From: CAIUGU01 sp965279735
Lineage (GTDB): Bacteria; Pseudomonadota; Gammaproteobacteria; Steroidobacterales; Steroidobacteraceae
NCBI GenBank assembly: GCA_965279735.1
Contig: OZ257260.1
Span: 2,418,001 to 2,482,000, forward strand
Reading direction: 5' to 3'
Length of the DNA: 64,000 bases
Of the stretch, positions 27,437 through 37,020 are shown one piece after another (the stretch's first letter is position 1; the number at the start of each line of letters is the position of its first letter). The position numbers were made by a program, and so were the translations under genes. Under the pieces are notes generated by a model. That model did not search any database, was not told the DNA's origin, and saw only the letters and a program-made list of their open reading frames with translations.

Positions 27437-29995
27437 TTGTCCGACCTGCCTATCGTCGAAGCGCTGCCGCGGCTTCTCGCCGCCCTTGCAAGCCATCGCA
27501 ATGCAGTGCTTGAAGCGCCACCGGGCGCCGGCAAATCGACGGGCGTTCCGCTCGCATTGCTCAGTGCCCCGTGGCTGGGAAAACAGCAGATCCTGATGCT
27601 TGAGCCGCGTCGGCTCGCCGCCCGTGCTGTCGCAACGCGAATGGCCACGCTGCTGGGCGAACCTGTCGGGGAGACAGTGGGCTATCGCACGCGGCTCGAT
27701 ACCAAAGTCAGCGCGGCCACACGCATCGAAGTCGTCACTGAAGGTGTACTCACTCGCCGCCTGCAGCGCGATCAGGAGCTCGCAGGCGTTGCGCTCGTGA
27801 TCTTCGATGAGTTCCACGAACGCAGCCTCCACGCCGATCTCGGGCTCGCGCTGTGTCTCGATGTGCAGGCGACGCTGCGTGAAGACCTGCGCCTGCTCGT
27901 GATGTCGGCGACGCTCGATGGTGAAGCTGTCGCGAGACTGCTCGGCAACGCACCCCGGATCACTTCTGCTGGCAAAGCATTTCCAGTGGAGACCCACTAC
28001 CAGGGCACCGCATCGCCAAGACCGGCGAACAGCTTAGGACGTCGGCCCGAGGCGGAAGCTGCGAGCCTCTCCGCGAAAGCTGTCCTGCGCGCCCTCGATA
28101 CCGAGAGCGGCGACGTGCTGGTTTTCCTGCCAGGCCAGGGCGAGATCCGTCGGACTGAACAACAGCTGCGTGATGCGAACCTGCCCGCATCGATCCGCAT
28201 CATGGCGTTGTATGGCGATCTGCCGGCTGCGGAACAAGACGCCGCCATCAGGCCAAGCGTTCCGGGCCAGCGCAAGGTGGTACTCGCTACGAATATTGCG
28301 GAGACCAGTCTGACGATCGAAGGCGTGCGGATAGTCGTCGATTCCGGGTGGTCGCGGCGCTCACGATTCGATCCCGGCACCGGCATGAACCGTCTGGTGA
28401 CAACACGCATTGCCAGGTCTTCAGCCGAACAGCGACGAGGCCGCGCGGGCAGGCTGAGCGCCGGTGTTTGTCATCGGTTATGGAGCGAATCGGAACACGC
28501 TTCATTCGAAGCACAAACACCTGCAGAGATCCTCGAAAGTGATCTCGCTCCGCTCGCACTCGAGCTTGCGCTGTGGGGCGTGACAGATCCCGTCGCTTTA
28601 AGCTGGCTCGACCCTCCGCCTGCAGCCAGTTTTTCACAGGCAACCGGTTTGCTGCGCGACCTGCAAGCAGTAGACGCCACCGGCCGCATTACGGCACACG
28701 GTCGCGAGATGACGAAGCTCGGCACTCATCCACGGCTCGCGCACATGCTGCTCAAGGCCCGCACGCTGGGCCTCGCGAGACTCGGAGCCGAACTCGCTGC
28801 TGTATTGAGTGAGCGTGATTTCCTGCGCAGCCGCGATAACGCGCGTGACGTCGACCTGCGTTTGCGTATCGATGCGCTGCGCAAACCTGGGGCACTTCCC
28901 TCGGAAGTGGAAATCGACCATGGCGCACGCAAACGCATTCTGCAGGCCGCCGACCTGCTGGGTCGCCAGTTGGGCCAAGCACAGGATGAACGCGCAGCCG
29001 CCACTGATGAAATGACCGGTGTGCTGCTGGCTCATGCTTACCCTGATCGCATCGCGCTTGCCCGTTCCGCCGGCACGACAGAGGGAACGCGCTATCTCCT
29101 TTCCGGTGGACGCGGAGCCCATCTGAAGGATGTGCAGATCCTCGGGAAAGCGGAACTCCTGGTCGTTGCGGAACTGGATGCAGGAGAACGCGAAGCGCGT
29201 ATTCGTCTGGCAGCGCCCCTCACGTTGCAGCAACTGGAAGCAGCCTTTGCGGACTCCATCAAGGAAGTTGAACGTGTGGCGTGGGATTCCCGCGCAGGCG
29301 CTGTGGCTGCAAGAAGAGAACGGTCACTCGGGGCTCTCACGCTAGGCGAACGTGCGCTCGCAAAACCCGACAGGGAAGCAGTCAGGCAAGCGATGCTGGA
29401 AGGCATACGCGAACTCGGGCTGGCTGCGCTGCCCTGGAACAAGGAAGCACGATCCCTGCAGACGCGCATGGAGTTCGCCCGCAGCTTCGATACTCGCGCG
29501 GAAAAAGCCTGGCCTGCGGTCGACGACAAGGCCCTCTTCTCTACGCTCGATGCCTGGCTCGCTCCGTGGCTGGATGGAATCACGAGACGCGATCATCTCG
29601 CACGCCTCGATCCCGAGGCGATCCTGAAAGGCCTGCTTGACTGGTCGCAACAGCAACGGCTGGACGAGATCGCGCCCACCCATCTCGGCGTGCCGAGCGG
29701 GTCCCGTATTCCCCTTGAGTACCTGCCGGAGGGGCCTGCCTTGAGCGTCAGATTGCAGGAGGTATTCGGCATGACCGAAACGCCCCGCATCGGTGGCGGC
29801 AAGGTCGCCGTGACGATGCAGCTGCTGTCACCTGCACGTCGACCGGTGCAAGTGACACGCGACCTCCAGAGCTTCTGGTCACAGGGCTACCAGGAAGTGA
29901 AGAAGGAACTGAAAGGCCGCTATCCCCGGCATTACTGGCCGGATGACCCTCTGCAGGCCGAAGCCACGGCCAGAGCCAAACCAAGACCTCGTTGA
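27437..29995 (+). CDS. hrpB: ATP-dependent RNA helicase HrpB
   Basis: 852-residue DEAH-box helicase of the HrpB group. Motif I is APPGAGKST near residue 32, motif II DEFHER near 117, motif III MSATLDG near 155 and motif VI QRRGRAGR near 335; residues ~200-345 form the second RecA domain and the C-terminal ~300 residues the HA2 and HrpB_C domains (ending near KKELKGRYPRHYWPDDP, a diagnostic close). Start is TTG at 27437, which reproduces the conserved N-terminal LPIVEALPRLLAAL. In E. coli its RNA substrate is unknown. It stands between ypfJ and a DUF6491 gene. Confidence 0.93.
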   Translation: MSDLPIVEALPRLLAALASHRNAVLEAPPGAGKSTGVPLALLSAPWLGKQQILMLEPRRLAARAVATRMATLLGEPVGETVGYRTRLDTKVSAATRIEVVTEGVLTRRLQRDQELAGVALVIFDEFHERSLHADLGLALCLDVQATLREDLRLLVMSATLDGEAVARLLGNAPRITSAGKAFPVETHYQGTASPRPANSLGRRPEAEAASLSAKAVLRALDTESGDVLVFLPGQGEIRRTEQQLRDANLPASIRIMALYGDLPAAEQDAAIRPSVPGQRKVVLATNIAETSLTIEGVRIVVDSGWSRRSRFDPGTGMNRLVTTRIARSSAEQRRGRAGRLSAGVCHRLWSESEHASFEAQTPAEILESDLAPLALELALWGVTDPVALSWLDPPPAASFSQATGLLRDLQAVDATGRITAHGREMTKLGTHPRLAHMLLKARTLGLARLGAELAAVLSERDFLRSRDNARDVDLRLRIDALRKPGALPSEVEIDHGARKRILQAADLLGRQLGQAQDERAAATDEMTGVLLAHAYPDRIALARSAGTTEGTRYLLSGGRGAHLKDVQILGKAELLVVAELDAGEREARIRLAAPLTLQQLEAAFADSIKEVERVAWDSRAGAVAARRERSLGALTLGERALAKPDREAVRQAMLEGIRELGLAALPWNKEARSLQTRMEFARSFDTRAEKAWPAVDDKALFSTLDAWLAPWLDGITRRDHLARLDPEAILKGLLDWSQQQRLDEIAPTHLGVPSGSRIPLEYLPEGPALSVRLQEVFGMTETPRIGGGKVAVTMQLLSPARRPVQVTRDLQSFWSQGYQEVKKELKGRYPRHYWPDDPLQAEATARAKPRPR

Positions 29996-30149
29996 TGTCG
30001 GACGATTCCTACCTTGCTGCGCCAAGGAGCTTCGCCCATTCAGTGCGGATTCAGCCCCATTGGGCGATGATCGACACTGCAGAACCCCCATGGCAACGGG
30101 TGCGATCGGAGGCTCTGGGAAGCAAGGCAAGATCATTGGAGCAGCGATC

Positions 30150-30629
30150 ATGAGCAACAAGCACAAATCGAATCCTCGAGTCACGTTGATGGCAGGTGTG
30201 GTCATGGCCGCCTCGGCGGCAGCATTCGTTTCAGGCGCCGCCCTTGGCGCGGAGCCAGACAAGCCTGAGAAGAAAGCTGACGACAACGCCTGCGTATTCT
30301 CAAGAACCGTGGATGACTGGCGAGCCCTCGATTCGAGGAATCTCATCATCTGGGCGCCCAACCGGAAGGATGCCTACCACGTGACCCTGGGCTTTCCGCT
30401 CAACGATCTGAGAAGTTCGGAGAGCATCGCCGTGATCGACCGCGACGGCGACGGCAGGTTGTGCGGATACGGCCGGGATGAAATCGTCACGCACAGTGGT
30501 CCCATGACCGAACACGCCATGGTCTCGGGGATGACTCGCGTGGACGAGGCAGGCCTGATCGCGCTGGGCGAGAAGTACAAGGTCACGCTCGTCAGGCCGT
30601 CGAAGGACAAGCCTCTCCCCGTCAAGTAG
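30150..30629 (+). CDS. DUF6491-family exported protein
   Basis: 159-residue protein with a signal peptide (residues ~8-35, cleaved after an ALGA-type site). The mature part has the DUF6491 signature: a conserved Cys followed by SRTVDDWRALDSRNLIIWAP, a second block YHVTLGFPLNDLRSSESIAV and DRDGDGRLCGYGRDEIV. The two cysteines may form a disulfide. This family is common in gammaproteobacteria, usually as a stand-alone gene, and has no known function. GGAG eight bases upstream fixes the ATG at 30150, so the longer open frame overlapping hrpB is not used. Confidence 0.85.
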   Translation: MSNKHKSNPRVTLMAGVVMAASAAAFVSGAALGAEPDKPEKKADDNACVFSRTVDDWRALDSRNLIIWAPNRKDAYHVTLGFPLNDLRSSESIAVIDRDGDGRLCGYGRDEIVTHSGPMTEHAMVSGMTRVDEAGLIALGEKYKVTLVRPSKDKPLPVK

Positions 30630-30736
30630 CAGGGTAATAGTGCGTTCGGGTGGCCGGCCTTACGCTGGACGTGAGGCCGGCCGGTCTCTACCATCACTCG
30701 CAGGCCTCGCACGCAGGCCCTGATGGAGTGATCAAC

Positions 30737-31003
30737 ATGTCTTCTCCCTTGCAAGATCGCCTTGAGTCGCTCCATACCGAGCTGGCTGCCACCACCGTTG
30801 TAGACAGTGAATCGCGCAAGACGCTGGTTGCGCTGCTCGGGGATATCACGCGGCTGCTCGACAAATCGAAATGGGAGAGTCCTCCGGACGAACCCGTGAC
30901 GGAGCGGCTCGAAGCGCTCGCCGTGAATTTCGAAGCCGATCACCCTGCTCTCGGCACAGCCATTCGCCAGGTCGTGGATGCATTGGGCAAGGCCGGCTTC
31001 TGA
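30737..31003 (+). CDS. DUF4404-family small protein
   Basis: 88-residue acidic, mostly helical protein matching DUF4404: LQDRLESLHTEL at the N-terminus, LLGDITRLLDK in the middle and ERLEALAVNFEADHPALG followed by a final amphipathic helix. No membrane segment or signal peptide. The family has no assigned function and is widespread in gammaproteobacteria. The ATG at 30737 begins the conserved region; an in-frame upstream start would add 29 residues that do not fit. It is 12 bp upstream of the HIT gene and probably co-transcribed with it. Confidence 0.82.
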   Translation: MSSPLQDRLESLHTELAATTVVDSESRKTLVALLGDITRLLDKSKWESPPDEPVTERLEALAVNFEADHPALGTAIRQVVDALGKAGF

Positions 31004-31015
31004 GGCCGTCATTCC

Positions 31016-31441
31016 ATGGCGTACGACGACAACAATATTTTTGCCCGCATCCTCCGCGGCGAGATTCCGGCCCATAAAGTCTTCGAGGACGCTTGGGCAC
31101 TCGCTTTCATGGATGTCATGCCGCAGTCCACGGGTCACACGCTCGTCATTCCGAAGGTTGCAGCCGAAAACCTTTTTGACCTGCCCGCTGCAGACTTGTC
31201 CAGGCTGATCACGGTCACGCAGAAGATCGCGGGGGCGGTGCGTGCGGCATTCAAGCCTGATGGCCTCACGATCATGCAGTTCAACGGTCCCGCCGCAGGC
31301 CAGACTGTTTTCCATATTCATTTCCATATCGTGCCGAGATACGAGGGCAAGGAACTGGTCTCGCACTCGCGGCAGATGGCCGAGGGCGCGCTGCTCGCCC
31401 GACATGCCGAGCGCGTCCGCGCGGCACTCGCCGCTCCCTAG
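31016..31441 (+). CDS. HIT-family nucleotide hydrolase/transferase
   Basis: 141-residue histidine-triad protein. The N-terminus NIFARILRGEIPAHKVFED and the active-site triad FHIHFHIVPRYE (His100, His102, His104) are typical of the HinT/Hit subgroup that hydrolyses adenosine-phosphoramidate or dinucleoside polyphosphates. Cytosolic. It lies directly upstream of the acetyl-CoA synthetase gene (25-bp gap), an arrangement that suggests a shared transcript; a link between adenylate by-products of acetate activation and a HIT enzyme is plausible but only inference. Confidence 0.92.
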   Translation: MAYDDNNIFARILRGEIPAHKVFEDAWALAFMDVMPQSTGHTLVIPKVAAENLFDLPAADLSRLITVTQKIAGAVRAAFKPDGLTIMQFNGPAAGQTVFHIHFHIVPRYEGKELVSHSRQMAEGALLARHAERVRAALAAP

Positions 31442-31466
31442 ATTTTCTTTCGCAGAAATTCTTCCC

Positions 31467-33410
31467 ATGAGCCAGAAGATCCACAAGGTCCCGGGTGATT
31501 TCGCGGCGCATGCGCTCATCAAGCGGGAGGACTACGAACGCCTCTATCCGGAATCCATCGCTGATCCGACAGCCTTCTGGGGCCGTGAAGGCAAGCGGAT
31601 CGACTGGATCAAGCCCTACACACGGGTGAAGGACGTCAGCTACGACGCAAGCGATCTGCATATCCGCTGGTACTTTGATGGCCAGCTCAATGTGTCAGCG
31701 AACTGCCTCGACCGTCATCTGGCGACACGGGGTGACAAGACCGCCATCATCTGGGAAGGCGACGATCCGAGGCTCTCCGAACACATTACCTATCGTCAGT
31801 TGCACGAACGCGTCTGCCGCTGTGCGAATGCACTCAAGTCGCTCGGCGTGCAGAAAGGCGATGTTGTCACTCTCTATCTGCCGATGATTCCGGAAGCGGC
31901 GGTTGCGATGCTGGCGTGTGCACGCATCGGTGCCGTGCACTCGGTGGTCTTCGGTGGTTTCTCGCCCGATTCGCTCGCGGGGCGAATTGCGGATTGTGGC
32001 TCCAAGGTCGTGATCACGGCTGACGAAGGCATTCGCGGCGGCAAGCGCATTCCGCTCAAGACGAATGTGGACCAGGCGCTGACAGCTCCCGGTACAAGTT
32101 GCGTGAAAGACGTGCTGGTCGTTCGACGCACGGGCGCCAGGGTGCCGATGTATCGCCCGCGCGATCAGTGGTTCGAGGATCTCGTCGCTGGCCAGTCGCG
32201 CGAATGTGCACCTGTTGCCGTCGATGCCGAAGATCCGCTTTTCATTCTCTATACGTCCGGCTCGACCGGCAAACCGAAAGGAGTCCTGCACACCAGTGGC
32301 GGTTACCTGGTCTTTGCCTCGATGACCCACGAGCTGGTGTTCGACGTGAAGGACGATGACATCTACTGGTGCACGGCAGATGTCGGCTGGGTTACCGGCC
32401 ATAGCTATGTGGTGTATGGGCCGCTGGCAAATGGCGCAACCACGCTCATGTTTGAAGGCGTGCCGAACTATCCCGATGCAGGCCGCTTGTGGCAGACGGT
32501 GGATCGGCATCAGGTGACATTGCTGTACACCGCGCCGACGGCCATCCGCGCGTTGATGCGCGAAGGCGAAGAACCCGTAAAGCACTGGTCGCGCAAGTCG
32601 TTGCGCCTGCTCGGCAGTGTGGGCGAGCCGATCAATCCGGAAGCCTGGGAGTGGTATCACCGTGTCGTCGGCGATGGCCGCTGCCCGATTGTCGATACGT
32701 GGTGGCAGACCGAAACCGGCGGCATCCTCATCACGCCGCTGCCGGGTGCCATCGACCAGAAGCCCGGCTCGGCCACGCTGCCCTTCTTCGGCATCCAGCC
32801 CGCCATCGTGGATGGCGAAGGCAAGGTGCTGACGGGCGAATGCGAGGGCAATCTCGTCATCACAGACAGCTGGCCTGGACAGATGCGCACCGTATTCGGC
32901 GATCACGCGCGTTTCATCGAAACGTATTTCAGGACTTTCCCGGGCACGTATTTCACCGGTGATGGCGCGAAGCGCGATGCGGATGGTTACTACTGGATCA
33001 CGGGCCGCGTCGACGACGTGCTCAACGTCGCGGGTCATCGCCTCGGCACCGCGGAAATCGAAAGCGCGATGGTGGCGCATCCCGCCGTGGCCGAAGCGGC
33101 CGTCGTCGGTTGCCCACACGACATCAAGGGCCAGGGCATTTACGTGTTCGTCACGCTGGTTGCGGACATCGAACCCACCGAAGCCCTGCGAAAAGAGCTG
33201 CGTGAACAGGTCCGCCGCGACATCGGCCCCATCGCCACGCCGGATTTCATCCAGTGGGCTCCGGGGCTGCCCAAAACCCGCTCGGGCAAGATCATGCGCA
33301 GGATCCTCCGCAAGATCGCCGCCAATGAGCAGGACCAGCTCGGCGACATTTCCACCCTCGCGGACCCCACCGTGGTCGAAAACCTGGTGAACGAACGGCT
33401 CAATCGTTGA
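31467..33410 (+). CDS. acs: Acetyl-CoA synthetase (AMP-forming)
   Basis: Activates acetate to acetyl-CoA through an acetyl-adenylate. The 647-residue protein has the adenylate-forming core: YTSGSTGKPKG (P-loop), WCTADVGWVTGHSY, YTAPTAIRAL, DTWWQTETGG and GRVDDVLNVAGHRLGTAEIE, and the C-terminal PKTRSGKIMRR containing the lysine that is acetylated to switch off Acs in other bacteria. ATG at 31467 gives the normal length; a longer frame overlapping the HIT gene is not used. A terminator hairpin follows at 33430. An NAD-dependent deacetylase is expected elsewhere in the genome but not seen here. Confidence 0.96.
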   Translation: MSQKIHKVPGDFAAHALIKREDYERLYPESIADPTAFWGREGKRIDWIKPYTRVKDVSYDASDLHIRWYFDGQLNVSANCLDRHLATRGDKTAIIWEGDDPRLSEHITYRQLHERVCRCANALKSLGVQKGDVVTLYLPMIPEAAVAMLACARIGAVHSVVFGGFSPDSLAGRIADCGSKVVITADEGIRGGKRIPLKTNVDQALTAPGTSCVKDVLVVRRTGARVPMYRPRDQWFEDLVAGQSRECAPVAVDAEDPLFILYTSGSTGKPKGVLHTSGGYLVFASMTHELVFDVKDDDIYWCTADVGWVTGHSYVVYGPLANGATTLMFEGVPNYPDAGRLWQTVDRHQVTLLYTAPTAIRALMREGEEPVKHWSRKSLRLLGSVGEPINPEAWEWYHRVVGDGRCPIVDTWWQTETGGILITPLPGAIDQKPGSATLPFFGIQPAIVDGEGKVLTGECEGNLVITDSWPGQMRTVFGDHARFIETYFRTFPGTYFTGDGAKRDADGYYWITGRVDDVLNVAGHRLGTAEIESAMVAHPAVAEAAVVGCPHDIKGQGIYVFVTLVADIEPTEALRKELREQVRRDIGPIATPDFIQWAPGLPKTRSGKIMRRILRKIAANEQDQLGDISTLADPTVVENLVNERLNR

Positions 33411-33429
33411 CTTTTGTGCGCTGCGCCAC

Positions 33430-33448
33430 AAGCCGGGGCGGCTTTTTT
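33430..33448 (+). terminator. Intrinsic terminator after acs
   Basis: AAGCCG / CGGCTT stem with a three-base loop running straight into a T tract (GGCTTTTTTA), 20 bp past the acs stop. Classic intrinsic terminator. Confidence 0.8.
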
Positions 33449-33487
33449 ACCTAATATCGGCCCAGGCATCACTTCAGCGAGAGGCTT

Positions 33488-34573
33488 GTGGCAGAGCCGG
33501 AAAGAATCGTGGAACTGTCCCGCGCGGTTGAAAAACTCGCGCAGGAGAAGATTTCCAGCATCGACACCATCACCCGCGAGGCCAAGTACCTGGCCTTGAA
33601 CGCGCTGATCGAATCCGCGCGCGCCGGGGTTGCAGGACGGGGATTCGCGGTCGTGGCCAACGAGGTCAAGGTCATTTCCGAGCGCATCGCGGCCATCGCC
33701 ACCGAGCTCACCACCGAACTCGCAACCTCTCTTCATGAACTGAATGCGCTCGGCGATGACATGATCGAGCGCATGCGTACGCATCGCGGCCAGCGACTCG
33801 CGGATCTCGCCCTCAACATGATCGACATCATGGATCGCAATCTCTACGAGCGGTCGTGCGATGTCCGCTGGTGGGCAACGGACTCCTCGGTCGTCTCCGC
33901 GCTCTCGGAGCCGCTGCCGGAAACAGCGCGTTTCGCCTGCGAACGACTCGGCGTCATTCTCGCAAGCTACACGGTGTATCTCGACCTCTGGGTCGCAGAC
34001 AGCAACGGACGCATCATCGCCAACGGGCGTCCCGAACAGTTCCGCAATGTCATCGGTTCCAGCGTCGCCAATGAAACATGGTTCCGCGAAGCGATGAAGA
34101 CTCCGTCCGGCGAACACTATGCAGTCGTCGACGTCAGCCAGTCGCGACTCCTCGGAAAACAGGCAGCCGTCTATTCAACGGCCGTACGGGATAGTGGCGA
34201 CGTGCATGGCGAGCCGATCGGGGCGCTCGGAATCTTCTTCGACTGGCAACCCCAGGCGGAAGCCGTGGTCCGCGGCGTGGGACTGTCCGAAGAGGAATGG
34301 AGCCGTACCCGCTGCCTGCTGCTGGATGCCAATCATCGCGTCATCGCCTCCTCCGATGGCAAGGGGTTGCTGCAGGAAAAATTCCCGCTGCGAACCCATG
34401 ACAAGCGATCGGGTTTCTACGCCACCTCAAACCAGGCGACCGTGGGTTTCGCGCTGACCCCCGGCTATGAGACGTATACCGGCCTTGGGTGGTATGGGGT
34501 TGTCATCCAGAACCCGGCTCTGGTCAGGCCGATTTCGATCGGGACTGCCGCCGAAACCGCGCATTCCCGCTGA
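33488..34573 (+). CDS. Soluble chemoreceptor-like protein with signalling tip ahead of a Cache-like sensor
   Basis: 361 residues. Residues ~30-67 contain the hairpin-proximal part of a methyl-accepting chemotaxis domain (KYLALNALIESARAG and AGRGFAVVANEVK), but the long coiled coil expected on the N-terminal side is nearly absent. Residues ~68-120 are helical, and ~120-345 look like a Cache-type sensor (YTVYLDLWVADSNGRIIANG, GSSVANETWFREA, LLDANHRVIASSDGKG). I see no signal peptide or membrane helix, so the sensor would be cytosolic and lies after, not before, the signalling segment. Start is GTG at 33488. Probably senses an intracellular ligand and works with CheA/CheW or another kinase; no che genes are nearby. 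Confidence 0.72.
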   Translation: MAEPERIVELSRAVEKLAQEKISSIDTITREAKYLALNALIESARAGVAGRGFAVVANEVKVISERIAAIATELTTELATSLHELNALGDDMIERMRTHRGQRLADLALNMIDIMDRNLYERSCDVRWWATDSSVVSALSEPLPETARFACERLGVILASYTVYLDLWVADSNGRIIANGRPEQFRNVIGSSVANETWFREAMKTPSGEHYAVVDVSQSRLLGKQAAVYSTAVRDSGDVHGEPIGALGIFFDWQPQAEAVVRGVGLSEEEWSRTRCLLLDANHRVIASSDGKGLLQEKFPLRTHDKRSGFYATSNQATVGFALTPGYETYTGLGWYGVVIQNPALVRPISIGTAAETAHSR

Positions 34574-34735
34574 ACGGCCTCATTTCCCAAGTTTCTTCTC
34601 GACTGACTCCCGTAACCCGGCTAGTCTGCGCGCACCGCATCATTGACCGGTTTTTCCTCGACGTTGGTGGCCAAGCCATTAACACGCCCCGGTGCGGCCA
34701 ATGAGAAAGCGAGCAACAGGGTTGGAAGCTCAAAC

Positions 34736-36964
34736 GTGAAGATGTCAGTTATCGGTCTGCTGCCGGCGCTCGCTGGCGTCATTGCACTTTCAGCGCCGGG
34801 TGGTTCCGCCACTGCCGCCGACGCAGCACCCCTGAAAAGTTTCGAGATCGTCCGCATTGCCGAAGCGGAGGCGCCCCGCATCGACGGCCGCCTGGACGAC
34901 GCCGCCTGGCAAAAGGCGGCGCAGATCGACGACCTCAAGCAGTTCCAGCCGAACGAAAACTCGGAGCCCAGCGAGCGGACGCGGTTCTACGTCATGTACG
35001 ACGCCGACACCCTCTACATCGGCGCCAAGCTGTGGGACTCGAAACCCGACCAGATCACCGCCAACATCCTGCGCCAGGGCGAGCGCATGAACAACGACGA
35101 CAAGATCGCCGTGATTCTCGATACGTTCAATGACAAGCGCAACGGCTACCGCTTCGAAGTGAATGCGAACGGCATCCGCGATGACGCCCTCTACATCGAC
35201 ACCACGACGCAGCAATGGGAGTGGGACGGCATCTACGTCGCGCAGGCCACCCGGGATGCCGAAGGCTGGACGGCGGAAATGGCGATTCCCTTCAAGACCC
35301 TCTCGTTCAATCCCGAGAGCGATACCTGGGGGATCAATTTCGCCCGCCTCATCGCCAGCAAGAACGAACGCATCGGCTGGTCGTTCCGCAATCGCACGCA
35401 GAATCCCGGCAATTCGGGAATCATGACCGGGTTGCGGGACATGGACCAGGGATTGGGACTCGATGCCGTGCCCGGCGTGAGCTTCAGGGAACAGAAGGTC
35501 CATGCCGAAGGGCCCAGTGAATTCAAGATCGAACCTTCGCTCGACGTCTACTACAAGGTGACTTCGGGACTCAACGCAGCTCTGACGTTCAACACGGACT
35601 TCTCCACGACCGAGGTCGATGCACGCCAGGTCAATCTGAGCCGCTTCAGTCTTTTCTATCCCGAGAAGCGCGGCTTCTTCCTGCGCGAATCCGACATCTT
35701 CGAATTCGGCCGCTTGAAGGGTGGAGATACCGGCGGCATCGTGGGCCCCACATTCTCACGGCCTTCCCTCGAGAACGGCCGGCCGTTTTTCTCGCGTCGC
35801 ATTGGTCTCGGTGCAGCCGGGGAGCCCGTCGATCTCATCGCTGGCGCCAAGCTGTCAGGCCGCGTCGGTGGCTTCAACGTCGGAGCCCTGGCCATTCGTC
35901 AGGATGAACAGCCGACGGTAGATGCAGCCAACCTGTTCGTTGCCCGCGCCGTCGCCAACGTTCTTTCCGAATCGTCACTGGGCTTCATGGCCACGAGCGG
36001 CGATCCCCGCTCGAACCTCGACAACTCGGTGGTGGGCGCGGATTTCAGGTACTCGAACAGCCGCTTCGTCGGGGACCACACACTCGAAGGTGAAGCGTGG
36101 GTACAGCAGAGCGATACCGAAGGTCGCGAGGGCGACGATCTCGCGTGGGGTTTACGCTTGCGCAGTCCGAACAACACCGGCCTGTACGGCGGTGCAGGCA
36201 TCAAGGAGCTCGAGGCGAACTTCAATCCGGCGATGGGCTACGTGAATCGCCGGGACATCCGCAACTACACGGGCGAGTTCGGCTATACAACCCGCTTCCA
36301 GCAAGGCTTCATCCAGGCCGTGCGTTCGGCTGTCGACTTCCAGCAGTTCAACAACCTCGAGACTGGCGACCTTGAAAGCCGGGTGATCACGTACCGGGCG
36401 CTTGAAGCGTTCTCGCGTCGCAACGACCAGCTCAAGGTGTTCTACATCTCGAATGAAGAAGTGCTGGATGCGCCCTTCGAGATTTCCGATGGCATCGTGC
36501 TGGCCCCCGGCAACTACAGCTTCGACGAATACGAGATCACGTTCGAACCGACGGGCGCACGCAAGGTTTCGGGCAGCGTGACCTGGACGCAGGGCGACTT
36601 CTATTCCGGCGAACGCTGGAAGTTCCAGACCGATATCGTATTGAAACCTTCTCCGCATTTCTGGTTCACGGGCGCGTTTGAATACAACGATGTGACGCTG
36701 CCGGAGGGCGACTTCATCGTGCGCCTCATGTCGACGCGCTTCGATGTCATGTTCAACGCCACGTGGTCATGGGTCACGCTTATCCAGTACGACAACGTCT
36801 CGGACAGCGTCGCTGCCCACAGCCGCCTCCGCTGGATCCCGCAGGCGGGCCGCGAGATGTTCATCGTCTTCAACCACAATCTCATCGACGAGGATGCCGA
36901 TGGCAACTTCCGCTCGCAAAGGGCGGATGGTGCGGTGAAGCTGAATTACACCTTCCGGTTCTGA
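34736..36964 (+). CDS. DUF5916 outer-membrane protein with CBM9-like domain
   Basis: 742-residue exported protein. After a signal peptide cleaved near ATAADA, residues ~40-240 form a CBM9-like carbohydrate-binding domain (PRIDGRLDDAAWQKA, RFYVMYDADTLYIGAKLWD, DDKIAVILDTFNDKRNGYRF), and the rest is a DUF5916 beta-barrel ending in YTFRF, a terminal aromatic as in outer-membrane proteins. Family members are often annotated as hydrolases with no proof; a glycan-binding outer-membrane role is more secure. Start GTG at 34736 follows GGAAG by seven bases; an ATG six bases later is the alternative. Convergent with the alcohol-dehydrogenase operon, with a hairpin between. Confidence 0.83.
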   Translation: MKMSVIGLLPALAGVIALSAPGGSATAADAAPLKSFEIVRIAEAEAPRIDGRLDDAAWQKAAQIDDLKQFQPNENSEPSERTRFYVMYDADTLYIGAKLWDSKPDQITANILRQGERMNNDDKIAVILDTFNDKRNGYRFEVNANGIRDDALYIDTTTQQWEWDGIYVAQATRDAEGWTAEMAIPFKTLSFNPESDTWGINFARLIASKNERIGWSFRNRTQNPGNSGIMTGLRDMDQGLGLDAVPGVSFREQKVHAEGPSEFKIEPSLDVYYKVTSGLNAALTFNTDFSTTEVDARQVNLSRFSLFYPEKRGFFLRESDIFEFGRLKGGDTGGIVGPTFSRPSLENGRPFFSRRIGLGAAGEPVDLIAGAKLSGRVGGFNVGALAIRQDEQPTVDAANLFVARAVANVLSESSLGFMATSGDPRSNLDNSVVGADFRYSNSRFVGDHTLEGEAWVQQSDTEGREGDDLAWGLRLRSPNNTGLYGGAGIKELEANFNPAMGYVNRRDIRNYTGEFGYTTRFQQGFIQAVRSAVDFQQFNNLETGDLESRVITYRALEAFSRRNDQLKVFYISNEEVLDAPFEISDGIVLAPGNYSFDEYEITFEPTGARKVSGSVTWTQGDFYSGERWKFQTDIVLKPSPHFWFTGAFEYNDVTLPEGDFIVRLMSTRFDVMFNATWSWVTLIQYDNVSDSVAAHSRLRWIPQAGREMFIVFNHNLIDEDADGNFRSQRADGAVKLNYTFRF

Positions 36965-36989
36965 GATCGAAGAAGGACGGCCGACTTTC

Positions 36990-37009
36990 ATGGCCCGTCC
37001 TTGGGCCAT
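36990..37009. terminator. TGGCCC/GGGCCA hairpin between convergent genes
   Basis: Perfect 7-bp stem ATGGCCC / GGGCCAT with a six-base loop GTCCTT, in the 56-bp gap between two converging genes. The same hairpin, read on the other strand, is the core of the 60-bp repeats at 50251 and 51417. Its position suggests a bidirectional terminator, though no T tract follows. Confidence 0.5.
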
Positions 37010-37020
37010 CGTCCGCCTTC

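Noticed and set aside
31695..33431. Long minus-strand frame of 578 codons opposite acs
   Set aside because: Antisense shadow of a strongly supported acetyl-CoA synthetase gene; composition is Arg/His/Asp-rich as is usual for reverse frames of GC-rich genes.
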